Origin: CATQHL01 sp965204655 | GTDB taxonomy: Bacteria; Actinomycetota; Acidimicrobiia; Acidimicrobiales; CATQHL01 | NCBI GenBank assembly: GCA_965204655.1 | Contig: OZ241998.1 | Location: 248,001-312,000 of the forward strand | Length of the DNA: 64,000 nucleotides | Reading direction: 5' to 3' | Shown here: in pieces, positions 1 through 9,258 of the stretch | Layout of the letters: the number at the start of each line of letters is the position of its first letter | How positions within the stretch are numbered: the stretch's first letter is position 1 | Translations under genes and position numbers: made by a program | The notes under the pieces: generated by a model | What the model saw: the letters and a program-made list of their open reading frames with translations, nothing else | The model's database searches: none | Told to the model about the DNA's origin: nothing

Positions 1-2
1 GC

Positions 3-1151
3 TGCCGTTTTTGCCAGGCGGGGATGATCACCCGACCTGTGCGTGAGCGTCCAGCCGTTCAGGTACAGGACATGATCGACGACGGGATTCAACGAAGCGG
101 CTACGACGAGGTGGCGCTCACGTCTCTGTCCACCGCCGACTACAGCGAAATCGGCGACCTCCTGGAGGCAGTGGTGTCGCCTCCGGACGCTGATGCGGGC
201 TGCCCGGCGGTGGCGGTCTCACTCCCTTCTCTCCGGGTGGACGCTTTCACAGTGGGTCTGGCCGAGCGCATCCGGCAGGCGCGGCGTACCGGGCTCACCT
301 TTGCCCCAGAAGCCGGTACTTGGCGGATGCGCAAGGTGATCAACAAACTCATAAGTTCTGAAGACTTATACGCCGCCGTGGAGGGCGCCTATTCGCAGGG
401 CTGGCGGCGGGTGAAGCTCTACTTCCTGATCGGGCTGCCCACGGAGACCGACGAAGACGTGCTGGCCATAGCCGACCTCGCCAAGCAGTGCGTAGAGGTG
501 GGGGAGCGTTATGTGCGCGGGGCGACGGTCACCGTCTCCGTGGGCGGGTGCGTCCCGAAGCCGCAGACGCCTTTCCAGTGGTTCGGCCAGAACACCGTCG
601 CCGAGTTACAAAGAAAGGTGAACCTGCTGCGCTCCGACCTGCGCGGCCATCGTCGGGTCAAGCTGAAGTGGCACGATCCCCAGGCGACACAAATAGAGGG
701 TTTGCTGAGCCGGGGCGACCGCCGCATCGGCGGCGTGATTGAAGACGTCTGGAGGGCGGGCGGCACGTTTCAGGAGTGGTCGGAGCACTTCGACGTGAGC
801 CTGTGGCATGCCGCCATGGGCAGACGCGGTCTGTCGATGGACGACTACGTCTACCGGCACCGCACTCGCGAGGAGGTGCTTCCCTGGGCGCACCTTTCCG
901 CCGGTCTGCACGAGGACTTCCTCTGGGGCGACTGGGAGGACGCCCTGGCGGCTTCGGGGGTGGAGGACTGCCGCTGGACTCCTTGCTACGACTGCGGCGC
1001 CTGCACCGGCTACGGGATTGAGCACGTCGTGGCGTCGAACGTCGCGCCGGCCGGGGGCAGCCAAGGCACAGGACAAGGCTTCGACTTGGCGCCCGCCGCC
1101 GCTCCGGTGCGTCTTCTGCCTAGGGCGGCGCAAGGTGAGCGGGTTCTGTGA
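3..1151 (+). CDS. B12-binding radical SAM protein (TIGR03960-like), C-terminal part, cut by window edge
   Basis: The reading frame is open from the first bases of the window. It begins with CRFCQAGMI at position 3, the last two cysteines of a radical SAM CxxxCxxC cluster motif, so the gene starts outside the window. The following residues (RPVRER, then FAPEAGTWRMR and YFLIGLPTETDEDV) fit the radical SAM barrel of the TIGR03960 family, whose missing N-terminus would bind cobalamin. The C-terminus carries a Cys cluster (CRWTPCYDCGACTGYG). The stop overlaps the GTG of the next gene by four bases (GTGA), which implies translational coupling. In many actinobacteria this pair precedes RNase E/G, L21 and L27, as here. 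The reaction is not established for this family; a role in RNA or ribosome modification is only suggested by the neighbours. Confidence 0.85.
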   Translation, partial: CRFCQAGMITRPVRERPAVQVQDMIDDGIQRSGYDEVALTSLSTADYSEIGDLLEAVVSPPDADAGCPAVAVSLPSLRVDAFTVGLAERIRQARRTGLTFAPEAGTWRMRKVINKLISSEDLYAAVEGAYSQGWRRVKLYFLIGLPTETDEDVLAIADLAKQCVEVGERYVRGATVTVSVGGCVPKPQTPFQWFGQNTVAELQRKVNLLRSDLRGHRRVKLKWHDPQATQIEGLLSRGDRRIGGVIEDVWRAGGTFQEWSEHFDVSLWHAAMGRRGLSMDDYVYRHRTREEVLPWAHLSAGLHEDFLWGDWEDALAASGVEDCRWTPCYDCGACTGYGIEHVVASNVAPAGGSQGTGQGFDLAPAAAPVRLLPRAAQGERVL

Positions 1152-1873
1152 AGTTGCGCATCCGTTGGGTCAAGGGGGGGCGCATACGTTTCATCAGCCA
1201 TAGGGACGCCGCCCGCATCTGGGAACGCTCCCTGCGGCGGGCGCGTCTGCCGGTTGTCTATTCCCAGGGCTTTTCACCGAGGCCGCGCATGTCGTTCGGT
1301 CTGGCCTTGGCTACCGGCCAGGAATCCCTGGCCGAGTACCTAGACGTTGAGTTGTCTCTGGATTTCGCCCATGATTCCGCCGACGCTGCTTTCTACGCCG
1401 CGGAACTGCCTGAGCGTCTTTCAGCCGTGCTGCCGACGGGGATGGACGCCGTGGCGGCTGCTCCGTTGGAGCCGGGTGCCGAATCCCTGCAGGAAGCGGT
1501 GAGCAGCTGCACTTGGGAGTTTGAGTTGGGAGTTCTGCCGTCCGAAGCGCTCGGGGTTTGGAAAGGGGAACTGGCTCGTCTTCAGGCGGCCTCTTCCCTG
1601 CCCATTCTGCGCGAACGCAAGGGGAAAACACGTGAAGCAGACGCAAGAGGCTGTATACTAAACGCCGTATTGGCCGACGATTCGAAGGTGCCCAATCGAA
1701 GGGTGCCCAATCGATTGGTCGCCGAGTTGGGGACAAAGCCCCAGGCGTTGCGGCCGGATGAATTTCTGGGCTTGCTAAATGTTCAGGTCGGCAAGACTCG
1801 CCTTATTAGGCGAACACATCAATGGATCACGCGGAACGGCGCAAAGTGCGAACCTCTACAAATTGTCACTTAG
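1148..1873 (+). CDS. TIGR03936/DUF2344 radical SAM-associated protein
   Basis: A 241-residue protein starting at GTG. The N-terminus (LRIRWVKGGRIRFISHRD, then SQGFSPRPRMSFGLAL) is the signature of the DUF2344 family. This family occurs either fused to, or directly behind, the B12-binding radical SAM protein, as it does here with a 4-base overlap. Its biochemical role is unknown; a substrate-binding or partner function for the upstream radical SAM enzyme is an inference from the coupling. Residues from about 150 to 195 are less conserved in appearance and include the near-repeat KVPNRRVPNRLV, from a short internal duplication. Confidence 0.85.
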   Translation: MKLRIRWVKGGRIRFISHRDAARIWERSLRRARLPVVYSQGFSPRPRMSFGLALATGQESLAEYLDVELSLDFAHDSADAAFYAAELPERLSAVLPTGMDAVAAAPLEPGAESLQEAVSSCTWEFELGVLPSEALGVWKGELARLQAASSLPILRERKGKTREADARGCILNAVLADDSKVPNRRVPNRLVAELGTKPQALRPDEFLGLLNVQVGKTRLIRRTHQWITRNGAKCEPLQIVT

Positions 1874-1968
1874 CATCAGACGGTATACCCGGGCTCATAC
1901 TCGGGGTTCGGCGAGTCGTTCCCGCCGCGCAGCAAGAGATTTGCGCATGATGAGAAGGGAACTCACTT

Positions 1969-3708
1969 GTGACTTTGCAATCAAACACCGGAAACACCGG
2001 TGGTCAGGCTAAAAAAACACGACAGTCGACTTCGGTCAAAAAGGGGAATCAGACTTCAGGACGAGACCAGCGGAGCAGGTCTCGAAAGGGTTCGGGCAGC
2101 GGGCGTCAGGACGGAGGCGGCAACACCTCCAGGAGGAGTGCTCCTTCCTTGAGATCGGGCGCCTCGGGCGCCTCGGCGTACGCCAAAAACCCCAAGAGCA
2201 CCCCAAAAATCGGGGACTCCCGCCCGGCTTCCGACGTTCCGCAGAGCCGGCCGGATTCGCCGCGTAGCAGGAACTCCTCGGGCAGGAGTCGTCGCAGGGA
2301 ACGCGAGCGTCAGCCGCTGCGTCCGGTGGAGGCCACGACTTTCACGGAGCCGATTGAAGTTGACGAGGAGGCCTTGGCTCGCCGACGAGGCCGTTCCCGC
2401 AAGGGCCGTTTCGTCGGGCGTTACCTGATGGCCATCCATGTCTCGCCCGACGCCACCCATGTGGCGGTGATAGAGGGGCGTTCACTCATGGAGTACTACG
2501 TTTCGCGACCCGCGAACGACATCACGGAGATTCACGGGAACATCTACCTAGGGAAGGTCAAGAACGTCCTGCCGGGCATGGAGGCCGCCTTCGTGGACAT
2601 CGGCACTCCCAAGAACGGGATTATCTACAGCGGGGACGTCCTCTGGGATTCTGACGACCTCGATAAGTCCTCCCGTGCCGACCGAATCGAGAAGGTGCTT
2701 AGCCAGAACCAACCCGTGCTGTGTCAGGTCAGCAAGAATCCGTTTGCTCACAAGGGGGCTCGTCTTACCCAGCAGGTTTCGTTGGCCGGACGCTACGTGG
2801 TGCTCATGCCGGATAACCCTTCCTACGGGATATCCAATCGGCTGCCGGATCGGGAGCGTCGCCGCCTGCGTCGAATACTCGAGAAGGTCAAGCCGGATGA
2901 GCACGGGATCATCGTGCGGACGGCAGCACAGGGCGTGACTTCTCAGGAGGTCACGCACGACGTGAAGCGCCTGCTTGCCCAGTGGGAGCAGATCAGCAGA
3001 TTAGCGAAGCGTTCCAAAGCGCCGGCGTTGCTGTACCGCGAACCCGACATGGCCCTGAGGGTTATCCGTGAGGAACTGAACTCCGACTACCGAAGCGTTC
3101 TGATTGACGACTGGGAACTCTTCAAGTCGGTGCGCGAATACGTGAAGAGCGTGGCCCCAGAACTGGTCGAGCGCGTTGAGTACTACGACGATGAGGAGAT
3201 GTCCTTGGGACTCTTCGAGCGCTACCACGTGTACAGCCAACTACGCAAGGCGGTGGACAAGAAGGTGATGCTTCCTTCGGGCGGCTCGCTGGTGATCGAA
3301 CACACCGAAGCGTTAACGGTCATCGACGTGAACACTGCCCGTAACGTGGGGTCGACTAGTTTGCGACAGACGATCCTGGCCAACAACCTGGAGGCTGCCG
3401 AAGAGATTCCGCGACAGTTGCGCCTGCGCGACATAGGGGGGATCATCGTCGTGGACTTCGTGGACATGGACGAAAAGGAAGACCGCAAGAAAGTGGTTGC
3501 TACGTTGAGGGAAGCGCTTTCGGCTCAGTCCACCCGAACCTGGGTCGGGGAGATCACCCCCCTGGGCTTGCTGGAGATCAGCAGGCGAAGGGTTGGCGAG
3601 GGTCTGCTCGAATCCCTCTCGCTGGTGTGCGACTCCTGCGACGGGTGGGGACGTGTACTGGATGGTGATCCGTTGGGCATGAGGCCGATAGCCGCTAGCG
3701 TTGGTTGA
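1969..3708 (+). CDS. rng: Ribonuclease E/G family protein
   Basis: Endoribonuclease of the RNase E/G family (579 aa), acting in rRNA and mRNA processing. Residues 1-about 135 are a Ser/Arg/Gly-rich, basic, probably disordered extension, common in actinobacterial versions. An S1-like RNA-binding segment follows (YLGKVKNVLPGMEAAFVDIG). The DNase I-like catalytic core has the two metal-binding aspartates in VIDVNTARNVG (D453) and VVDFVDMDEKED (D496). The zinc-link motif CxxC is at C554/C557. The protein ends soon after, without the long degradosome scaffold of E. coli RNase E. The GTG start follows a GAAGGGA-type ribosome binding site; an earlier start is blocked by a stop. The gene sits directly upstream of rplU and rpmA. 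Confidence 0.92.
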   Translation: MTLQSNTGNTGGQAKKTRQSTSVKKGNQTSGRDQRSRSRKGSGSGRQDGGGNTSRRSAPSLRSGASGASAYAKNPKSTPKIGDSRPASDVPQSRPDSPRSRNSSGRSRRRERERQPLRPVEATTFTEPIEVDEEALARRRGRSRKGRFVGRYLMAIHVSPDATHVAVIEGRSLMEYYVSRPANDITEIHGNIYLGKVKNVLPGMEAAFVDIGTPKNGIIYSGDVLWDSDDLDKSSRADRIEKVLSQNQPVLCQVSKNPFAHKGARLTQQVSLAGRYVVLMPDNPSYGISNRLPDRERRRLRRILEKVKPDEHGIIVRTAAQGVTSQEVTHDVKRLLAQWEQISRLAKRSKAPALLYREPDMALRVIREELNSDYRSVLIDDWELFKSVREYVKSVAPELVERVEYYDDEEMSLGLFERYHVYSQLRKAVDKKVMLPSGGSLVIEHTEALTVIDVNTARNVGSTSLRQTILANNLEAAEEIPRQLRLRDIGGIIVVDFVDMDEKEDRKKVVATLREALSAQSTRTWVGEITPLGLLEISRRRVGEGLLESLSLVCDSCDGWGRVLDGDPLGMRPIAASVG

Positions 3709-3710
3709 GT

Positions 3711-4019
3711 ATGTATGCAGTGGTTGCCGCCGGGGGAAGACAGCACAAGGTGACGCTCGGCGAGGTCATCAGAACGGACCGTCTAGGGGAGCCGGGCAGT
3801 TCGGTCGCCCTGCGGCCGCTGCTCTTGGTGGACGGGGAGACAGTGCTGGCTTCACCCGAGGAACTCTCTCCCGTGGAAGTGACCGGGGAGATACTCCGCG
3901 AAGCGCGGGGCGAGAAGATTACGGGCTTCAAGTACAAGTCGAAGAGCAATCAGCGGCGCCGCTGGGGTCACCGCCAGAGGCACTCCTTGGTTCGCATCAC
4001 GAAAATCGATAGGAGTTAG
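3711..4019 (+). CDS. rplU: 50S ribosomal protein L21
   Basis: Large-subunit ribosomal protein L21, 102 aa from the ATG at 3711 ([14 protein letters not shown], the usual L21 beginning). A TTG two codons upstream (3705) overlaps the stop of the RNase gene and is possible, but it lies outside family homology. The [18 protein letters not shown] segment is the conserved basic rRNA-binding region. It is followed two bases later by rpmA, the usual L21-L27 pair, so both are probably co-transcribed with the upstream RNase gene. Confidence 0.95.
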   Translation: MYAVVAAGGRQHKVTLGEVIRTDRLGEPGSSVALRPLLLVDGETVLASPEELSPVEVTGEILREARGEKITGFKYKSKSNQRRRWGHRQRHSLVRITKIDRS

Positions 4020-4021
4020 CT

Positions 4022-4273
4022 GTGTCAAAGACAAAGGGCGGCGGATCAACCCGAAACGGCAGGGACTCGGCGTCCCAGCGGTTGGGGGTGAAGGTTTATG
4101 ACGGAACGCAAATAAGGGCCGGAGCAATCATCGTGCGTCAGCGTGGGACGAAGTTCCATCCCGGCCGCAACGTGGGGCGCGGCAGCGACGACACCCTCTT
4201 TGCCACGGCAGACGGACGAGTCAAGTTCGGTTTTCGCAATCGCCGCAAACTCGTGGACGTAATCACCGACTGA
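4022..4273 (+). CDS. rpmA: 50S ribosomal protein L27
   Basis: Large-subunit ribosomal protein L27, 83 aa, with a GTG start two bases after the L21 stop. The N-terminus [20 protein letters not shown] is the flexible arm that reaches the peptidyl transferase centre, and [20 protein letters not shown] is the conserved core. There is no Firmicutes-style cleavable N-terminal extension. L27 precedes obg in the standard order. Confidence 0.96.
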   Translation: MSKTKGGGSTRNGRDSASQRLGVKVYDGTQIRAGAIIVRQRGTKFHPGRNVGRGSDDTLFATADGRVKFGFRNRRKLVDVITD

Positions 4274-4358
4274 ACTCCGCTTCACCTGTTCTTCGTCGGT
4301 GGGGCGCGCCCCCGGGCTGATTTTGACTCCGCCTAAAGGCGGCAGGGGAGAAGAGGCG

Positions 4359-5690
4359 GTGAGCGACAGGGTGTTCGAAAAAACTGGTTTCGTGGATGAA
4401 TGCGCCATTTGCGTGCGCGGCGGCGACGGCGGGAGCGGCTGCGTATCGTTCCGGCGGGAAGCGCACGTAGACAGGGGCGGGCCGGATGGCGGCGACGGCG
4501 GGAGCGGCGGGGACGTCTGGCTAGTGGCCTGCGAAAGCGTGGCCTCTTTACTGGCGTTGGGGGATCATCCCCATCGCCGGGCAGGCAACGGAGCGCACGG
4601 TTCCGGCGCAGGCAGGCGCGGTCGCAACGGAAAAGATAAGGAGGTTCCGGTTCCGGTCGGCACGATCGTCTTCACGCCGCAAGGAGAGCGGCTGGCGGAT
4701 CTTTCCGCTGCTGGTGAGCGCTGGTTGGCTGCGCCGGGCGGATCGGGCGGCAGAGGAAACGCCCGTTTCCTGAGCAACCGCCGCCGCGCCCCTAAGTTCG
4801 CCGAGCAGGGCGAGAAGGCGCAGGAGCGCTGGCTGCGTCTGGAGATGAAACTGCTGGCCGACGCGGCGCTGGTGGGTTTTCCCAACGCAGGCAAGAGCAC
4901 GTTGATATCCCGCATATCCGCTTCCAAGGCTCGGGTGGCTGATTACCCCTTCACCACCCTGATCCCCAATCTGGGGGTGGTCGTGACCGAAGAGGGTGAG
5001 GATTTCGTGGTGGCCGACGTGCCGGGCCTGATTGAAGGCGCAAGCGAGGGTAAGGGTCTGGGGCACCGCTTCCTGCGCCACGTGGAGCGTTCGTTGGTAC
5101 TGGTGGTGCTGCTGGACATCTCCCCCGACGCCGAACTTCATCCAGAGAAGCAGTTGGACGTTCTGCTGGGGGAACTGTGCGCCTACCGCCCGGAGTTGCT
5201 GGACAGACGCCGTCTGGTGGTCGCCTCAAAAGTCGACGTCTCTTCGCCGCTGGACTGGGCGGATATGAGCATTTCGGCAGTCACTGGGAGGGGCGTCAGG
5301 GAGTTCATCGGCAGGCTGACCGCACTAGTGAAGGATGCCCGTGAGGAACAAGGCGCTTCCGATTCCACCCGGGGTGCTCCGTCAGTGGTGCATCCCGTGG
5401 TGCATCGCCCCCTTCCGAAGCATGCCCCCGAGATGGTGCGCTTAGAAAGAGAGGGTGAGGCATGGCGGGTTCGGGGACGCCCCGCCGAACGGGCGGTTGC
5501 GCTTTCGGATCTCACCGACGCTGGAGCGATGACATACGTCCTTGAGCGTCTGCGAAACCTAGGGGTGGACAGGATGCTGTCAAGGGCAGCGGCGCGCACC
5601 GGAGACACAGTAAGGGTGGGGGAGGCCACCTTTGAGTATGTGGAGGACTCCCTAGCTGAGTCCTCTGGGGGAGGGGCATCAGAGTGCTAG
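4359..5690 (+). CDS. obg: Obg/CgtA family ribosome-assembly GTPase
   Basis: GTPase for 50S maturation and stress signalling, 443 aa from the GTG at 4359. It has the glycine-rich Obg fold (VRGGDGGSGCVSFRRE, GGPDGGDGGSGGDVWLV). The G domain has G1 GFPNAGKST near residue 175, switch/G3 DVPGLIEGAS near 220 and ASKVD (the NKxD equivalent) near 289. A C-terminal OCT domain spans about residues 355-440. The start is chosen because a strong GGGGAG ribosome binding site lies just upstream and homology begins soon after. A GTG at 4299 would add 20 unsupported residues. A small hairpin (CCGCC-TAAA-GGCGG, 4329-4342) sits just before the ribosome binding site. The end overlaps proB by seven bases. Confidence 0.95.
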   Translation: MSDRVFEKTGFVDECAICVRGGDGGSGCVSFRREAHVDRGGPDGGDGGSGGDVWLVACESVASLLALGDHPHRRAGNGAHGSGAGRRGRNGKDKEVPVPVGTIVFTPQGERLADLSAAGERWLAAPGGSGGRGNARFLSNRRRAPKFAEQGEKAQERWLRLEMKLLADAALVGFPNAGKSTLISRISASKARVADYPFTTLIPNLGVVVTEEGEDFVVADVPGLIEGASEGKGLGHRFLRHVERSLVLVVLLDISPDAELHPEKQLDVLLGELCAYRPELLDRRRLVVASKVDVSSPLDWADMSISAVTGRGVREFIGRLTALVKDAREEQGASDSTRGAPSVVHPVVHRPLPKHAPEMVRLEREGEAWRVRGRPAERAVALSDLTDAGAMTYVLERLRNLGVDRMLSRAAARTGDTVRVGEATFEYVEDSLAESSGGGASEC

Positions 5691-6784
5691 TTGTGGTCAA
5701 GATCGGCACTTCGTCGCTCACCGACGACGGAGGACGCGTAGACCGCGCCGAGATACGGCGTATCTGCAGGCGGTTGGCCGATCTGCGCCTAGACGGCCAC
5801 CAGGCGGTGCTCGTAACTTCGGCCGCCATAGGGGTGGGACGCTCCATCATGGGTCTTGAGAGTCGTCCGGACGATCCGGTGACGCTCCAGGCGCTGTCGG
5901 CTGTGGGCCAGGGTCACCTGATGTCAATGTACGAGGAGACCTTGAATCCGTTCGGAATCGTGGCTGCCCAGATTCTGCTGACGCCTCTGGACTTTTTCGA
6001 GCGGAGCCGCTACCTCAGGGTGCGTCACACCATTCAGCGCCTCCTCGAAATGGACGTCCTGCCGATAATCAACGAAAACGACGCCGTAGCCGACGACGCC
6101 ATCCGTTTTGGCGACAACGACCGAATAGCGGCGCTGGTTGCTCAACTCATTGCCGCCGACCTGTTGGTGTTGCTGACCGACACCGAAGGGTTTATGACTG
6201 AAGACCCGCGCCTGTCTCCGGGAGCCTCCCTCGTTGCGGAGATAGCGCAAGTCAACCAGGAACTGGAAGCGATGGCGGGCGGCATTGGTAATCAGGACGC
6301 CCGCGGCGGCATGGCTTCCAAGCTCTCAGCGGCCAAGATCGCAGCCTGGGGCGGCGTGCCCACAGTCATAGCTTCCAACGACCGTCGGGGGGTGCTCAGA
6401 GACGCCGTGGCGGGCAAGCCCGTCGGGACTTTAGCCAAGCCTCGCGAGCGTCATTTGAGTGCTCGCAAGCTCTGGATCGGTTTTGCCATGCGAACCTCAG
6501 GGAAACTCTTCGTAGACGAAGGCGCCCGTCGAGCGGTCGTGGAGCAAGGCAGGTCGCTGCTGGCCGTCGGGGTGAAGGCTGTTGAGGGCGGTTTTTCGGC
6601 AGGCGATGCGGTAGAGGTCGCAGGGCCCGACGGTGAGACGTTCGCCAAGGGTTTGGTGTCTCAGACAGCAGACCGTCTGGAGTCGGTGATCGGGAAGCGC
6701 TCCGCCGAGTTAGGGGGAGGATCACAAGGAGAGTTGATACACCGCGACAACATGGTCACCTTGGTGTGGGAGGAACCTCGCTGA
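5684..6784 (+). CDS. proB: Glutamate 5-kinase
   Basis: First enzyme of proline synthesis, phosphorylating glutamate (366 aa). The amino-acid kinase domain starts with VVVKIGTSSLTDDGG; NENDAVADDAIRFGDND and LLTDTEGFMTEDPR are substrate and ATP site segments. A C-terminal PUA domain (about residues 275-360, GKLFVDEGARRAV onward) is present, as in most bacterial ProB proteins. The GTG start lies inside the last codons of obg, so the two are probably translated together. The partner proA lies about 8.4 kb downstream rather than adjacent. Confidence 0.95.
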   Translation: MLVVVKIGTSSLTDDGGRVDRAEIRRICRRLADLRLDGHQAVLVTSAAIGVGRSIMGLESRPDDPVTLQALSAVGQGHLMSMYEETLNPFGIVAAQILLTPLDFFERSRYLRVRHTIQRLLEMDVLPIINENDAVADDAIRFGDNDRIAALVAQLIAADLLVLLTDTEGFMTEDPRLSPGASLVAEIAQVNQELEAMAGGIGNQDARGGMASKLSAAKIAAWGGVPTVIASNDRRGVLRDAVAGKPVGTLAKPRERHLSARKLWIGFAMRTSGKLFVDEGARRAVVEQGRSLLAVGVKAVEGGFSAGDAVEVAGPDGETFAKGLVSQTADRLESVIGKRSAELGGGSQGELIHRDNMVTLVWEEPR

Positions 6785-6841
6785 GAGTGGACGCCTGCGC
6801 GGCTTCGCTGCGACGCGGGGGCTCGGAGGCTGGGCTTCGCA

Positions 6842-7771
6842 GTGATTCTTGATCTGGTTTTTGCGGTCGGCGGTCTAGGTCTCCTCCTGCTCGGATCGGA
6901 GAACATGGTCACCAGCTCGGCCCGGCTGGCGGAGCGTCGGGGTATCTCCCCGATCGTGGTGGGTGGTCTGATCCTCGGGTTCGGAACCAGCCTGCCGGAG
7001 TTGGTGGTGTCGGGCACCGCGGCCATCCGCGGGGATACCGCTCTGGGAGTTGGGAACATCGTGGGTTCGAACCTCGCCAACCTGGGGTTGGTGCTCGGTT
7101 TTACGGCGCTGCTCACCCCAATAGCGGTGGATAGTTCGACTTGGCGGCGGGTACCTGTGTCTTCGTTGTCGGTGGTTCTGTTTGCGTTGTTTATGAAGAC
7201 GGGGGGGCGTCTGGAGCGCTGGGAAGGTGCCGTCTTGCTGGTCGCTTTTGTGGCTGCCACCTGGTTTTTTCTGCGGGAGACCGATGCCCGTCCCGACTCC
7301 GACGCCGCTTCCGGGCAGCCTCTGACGGCTTGGGAGGTGTGGAAAATCCCCCTGGGCCTGGCCGCTACCCTGGGCGGGGCTCAGTTGGCTGTAGAAGGAT
7401 TCCAGGACATCGCCGAGCGACTAGGTTGGGATTCCGGTTTTGTGGGGGTTTCCCTGGTGGCGGTCGGCACGTCCCTGCCGGAACTCTTCATCGGCCTGGC
7501 GGGAATAAGGCAGAAACAACCGATGTTGTCGCTGGGCAACATCCTAGGAAGCAACGTCTTCAACAGCTTGGCCGTGATCGGGCTGGTGACTTTGGTCAGA
7601 CCGGGGGGCTACAGCAGCGAGGGCGTTCCCTGGGTAGCGGGCTTCTCTATGCTGGGGATGGTCGCTCTCTCAGTGGTGCTGTTCGCGAACGGACGCTGCC
7701 TGAGACGCTGGGAAGGGGCCTTGTTGTTGGCCGGCTACGCTACTGCTCTTCCTCTGGTTCAGATCTACTGA
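6842..7771 (+). CDS. Calcium/sodium antiporter family membrane protein
   Basis: CaCA-family cation exchanger (309 aa) of the YrbG type, about ten membrane segments. The two inverted alpha-repeats are visible: GFGTSLPELVVSGTAAIRG with GNIVGSNLANLGLVLG in the first half, and AVGTSLPELFIGLAGIRQ with GNILGSNVFNSLAVIG in the second. The conserved GTSLPE and GN(I/L)xGSN ion-binding motifs are intact. The substrate (Ca2+ or another cation exchanged for Na+ or H+) cannot be fixed from sequence. The GTG start lacks a clear ribosome binding site. The last 32 bases overlap the 3' end of the flotillin gene on the other strand. Confidence 0.88.
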   Translation: MILDLVFAVGGLGLLLLGSENMVTSSARLAERRGISPIVVGGLILGFGTSLPELVVSGTAAIRGDTALGVGNIVGSNLANLGLVLGFTALLTPIAVDSSTWRRVPVSSLSVVLFALFMKTGGRLERWEGAVLLVAFVAATWFFLRETDARPDSDAASGQPLTAWEVWKIPLGLAATLGGAQLAVEGFQDIAERLGWDSGFVGVSLVAVGTSLPELFIGLAGIRQKQPMLSLGNILGSNVFNSLAVIGLVTLVRPGGYSSEGVPWVAGFSMLGMVALSVVLFANGRCLRRWEGALLLAGYATALPLVQIY

Positions 7772-9188
7772 GCCCGTCCTCCTCCGGCCTGGCGAGTTCG
7801 TCGGCTGCTCGGCGGAGCTTGTCGCTCAGTTCTTCGTCGTTGAGTTCCCCTAGGTAGGAAGGGAGTTTCACCCCCACTTTTCCGGCCAGATCCTGAATGG
7901 GCGGCAGAGCGCCGATCAGACTCGACAGGAAGTTGGCGGTGCTGCTTCCTCCGCTGGAGTTGTTCCCGTTCCCGTTGCCCGAGTCCCAGACCGTCACCTG
8001 GTCGATCTTCAGGTTGGAGATGGCCTTGACCTGCTCCGACACGAGGTTGGGCAACTGTTCGGCGACGAGCATCAGGGTGGCGTGCTGGGCGTCACCCCCC
8101 ATCCTGTCCACGAGCGTCCCTAGACCCTCAGCGCGACGCGTCAGCAAGGCCAGGATGCCCAGAGCCTCGGCTTCCATGAGCAGTCTCTGGCCGTCCGCCT
8201 CGCCCGCCTTGACGAGGCGTATCTGCTCGGCCTCGGCGTTTGCGAGGGTGCGTATGCGCTCCCGCTCGACTTCCGCCGGAACCACCACGTCAGCGTGCTG
8301 AGCGGCCTTGTCGCGCTCGGCGCGCGCCCGCTCCGCTTCGGTTTCCGCAGCGAAGGACTCCTGTTCGGCTTTAGCGGAGGTCACCCTCTCGGCTGCAGCC
8401 GCTGCCCTCTCCGCCTCAGCTTCCTTCTGGCGGCGCTCGCTGTTGGAGCGGGCGATCTGCACTTCGGCTTCGTTCTCTCCTTCGGTCGCGGTGGCGTTTG
8501 CCTGGGACACCTGGATGCGCTGTTCCCTTTGGGCTTGAGCGGAGCCGATGTCGCCGTCGCGTTCCTGTTCGGCCACCTTGATCTTGGCCTCGTTGATCGC
8601 CCGGGCGGCTGCTTCTCTTCCCAGGGCGTCGATGTACCCGGACTCATCGGTTATGTCCTGGATGTTGACGTTGATGAGCCTGAGACCGACCTTGCGGAGT
8701 TCGATCTCTAGAGATTCGGAGATGTTGGATATGAGCTTTTCCCGATCTGCGTTGATCTCCTCGATCGGCATGGTGGCGATGACCACACGCATCTGCCCGA
8801 AGATGATGTCTCGCGCCAAGTTTTCGATTTCCGTGAGATCCAGACCCAAAAGGCGCTCGGCGGCGTTCTGCATGACGCCCGGCTCTGTGGATATACCCAC
8901 CGTGAAGGTTGCCGGGGTGTTCACGCGGATGTTCTGCTGCGAGAGCGCTCCCTGGAGACGAATCTCTATAGGGATGGGCGTGAGGTCAAGGAATGCGGAA
9001 TCCTGGATTATCGGCCACACCAGGGCGCCCCCGCCGTGCATGCATCGAGCCGATTCGCCTTCTCCGCCGACGCGTCCGTAGACCACCAATACTCGGTCGG
9101 ATGGACAGCGTCTGTAGCGGGATGCGACCCACAAGAAGGCAATCAGCAGGATTGCTACTAGGCCGACTACTAGAGCGATTGTCGCCAT
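7740..9188 (-). CDS. Flotillin-like SPFH domain protein
   Basis: Membrane scaffold protein of the SPFH/flotillin class, 482 aa. An N-terminal membrane segment (about residues 3-23) is followed by the SPFH domain (RVLVVYGRVGGEGESARCMHG to about 200). A long Ala/Glu-rich coiled coil with the EAEAERA-type repeats typical of flotillins covers about residues 200-330. The C-terminus is Gly/Asn/Ser-rich around 405-425. A ribosome binding site (AAAGGA) precedes the ATG. The NfeD-like gene 70 bases upstream on the same strand completes the usual flotillin/NfeD pair, so together they probably organise membrane microdomains. Its 3' end overlaps the antiporter gene by 32 bases. Confidence 0.92.
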   Translation of the reverse strand: MATIALVVGLVAILLIAFLWVASRYRRCPSDRVLVVYGRVGGEGESARCMHGGGALVWPIIQDSAFLDLTPIPIEIRLQGALSQQNIRVNTPATFTVGISTEPGVMQNAAERLLGLDLTEIENLARDIIFGQMRVVIATMPIEEINADREKLISNISESLEIELRKVGLRLINVNIQDITDESGYIDALGREAAARAINEAKIKVAEQERDGDIGSAQAQREQRIQVSQANATATEGENEAEVQIARSNSERRQKEAEAERAAAAAERVTSAKAEQESFAAETEAERARAERDKAAQHADVVVPAEVERERIRTLANAEAEQIRLVKAGEADGQRLLMEAEALGILALLTRRAEGLGTLVDRMGGDAQHATLMLVAEQLPNLVSEQVKAISNLKIDQVTVWDSGNGNGNNSSGGSSTANFLSSLIGALPPIQDLAGKVGVKLPSYLGELNDEELSDKLRRAADELARPEEDGLSRSEPEEEQ

Positions 9189-9258
9189 TTGTTTCCTTTC
9201 TTGATGCGGGGCATCCCGCGATCAGTTAGCTGGAGGAATTCCTTAGTTAGAGGGCGTT

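Noticed and set aside
1779..2012. 77-codon + strand ORF between the DUF2344 and RNase genes
   Set aside because: Arg-rich shadow of adjoining frames; no ribosome binding site and it overlaps two well-supported genes.
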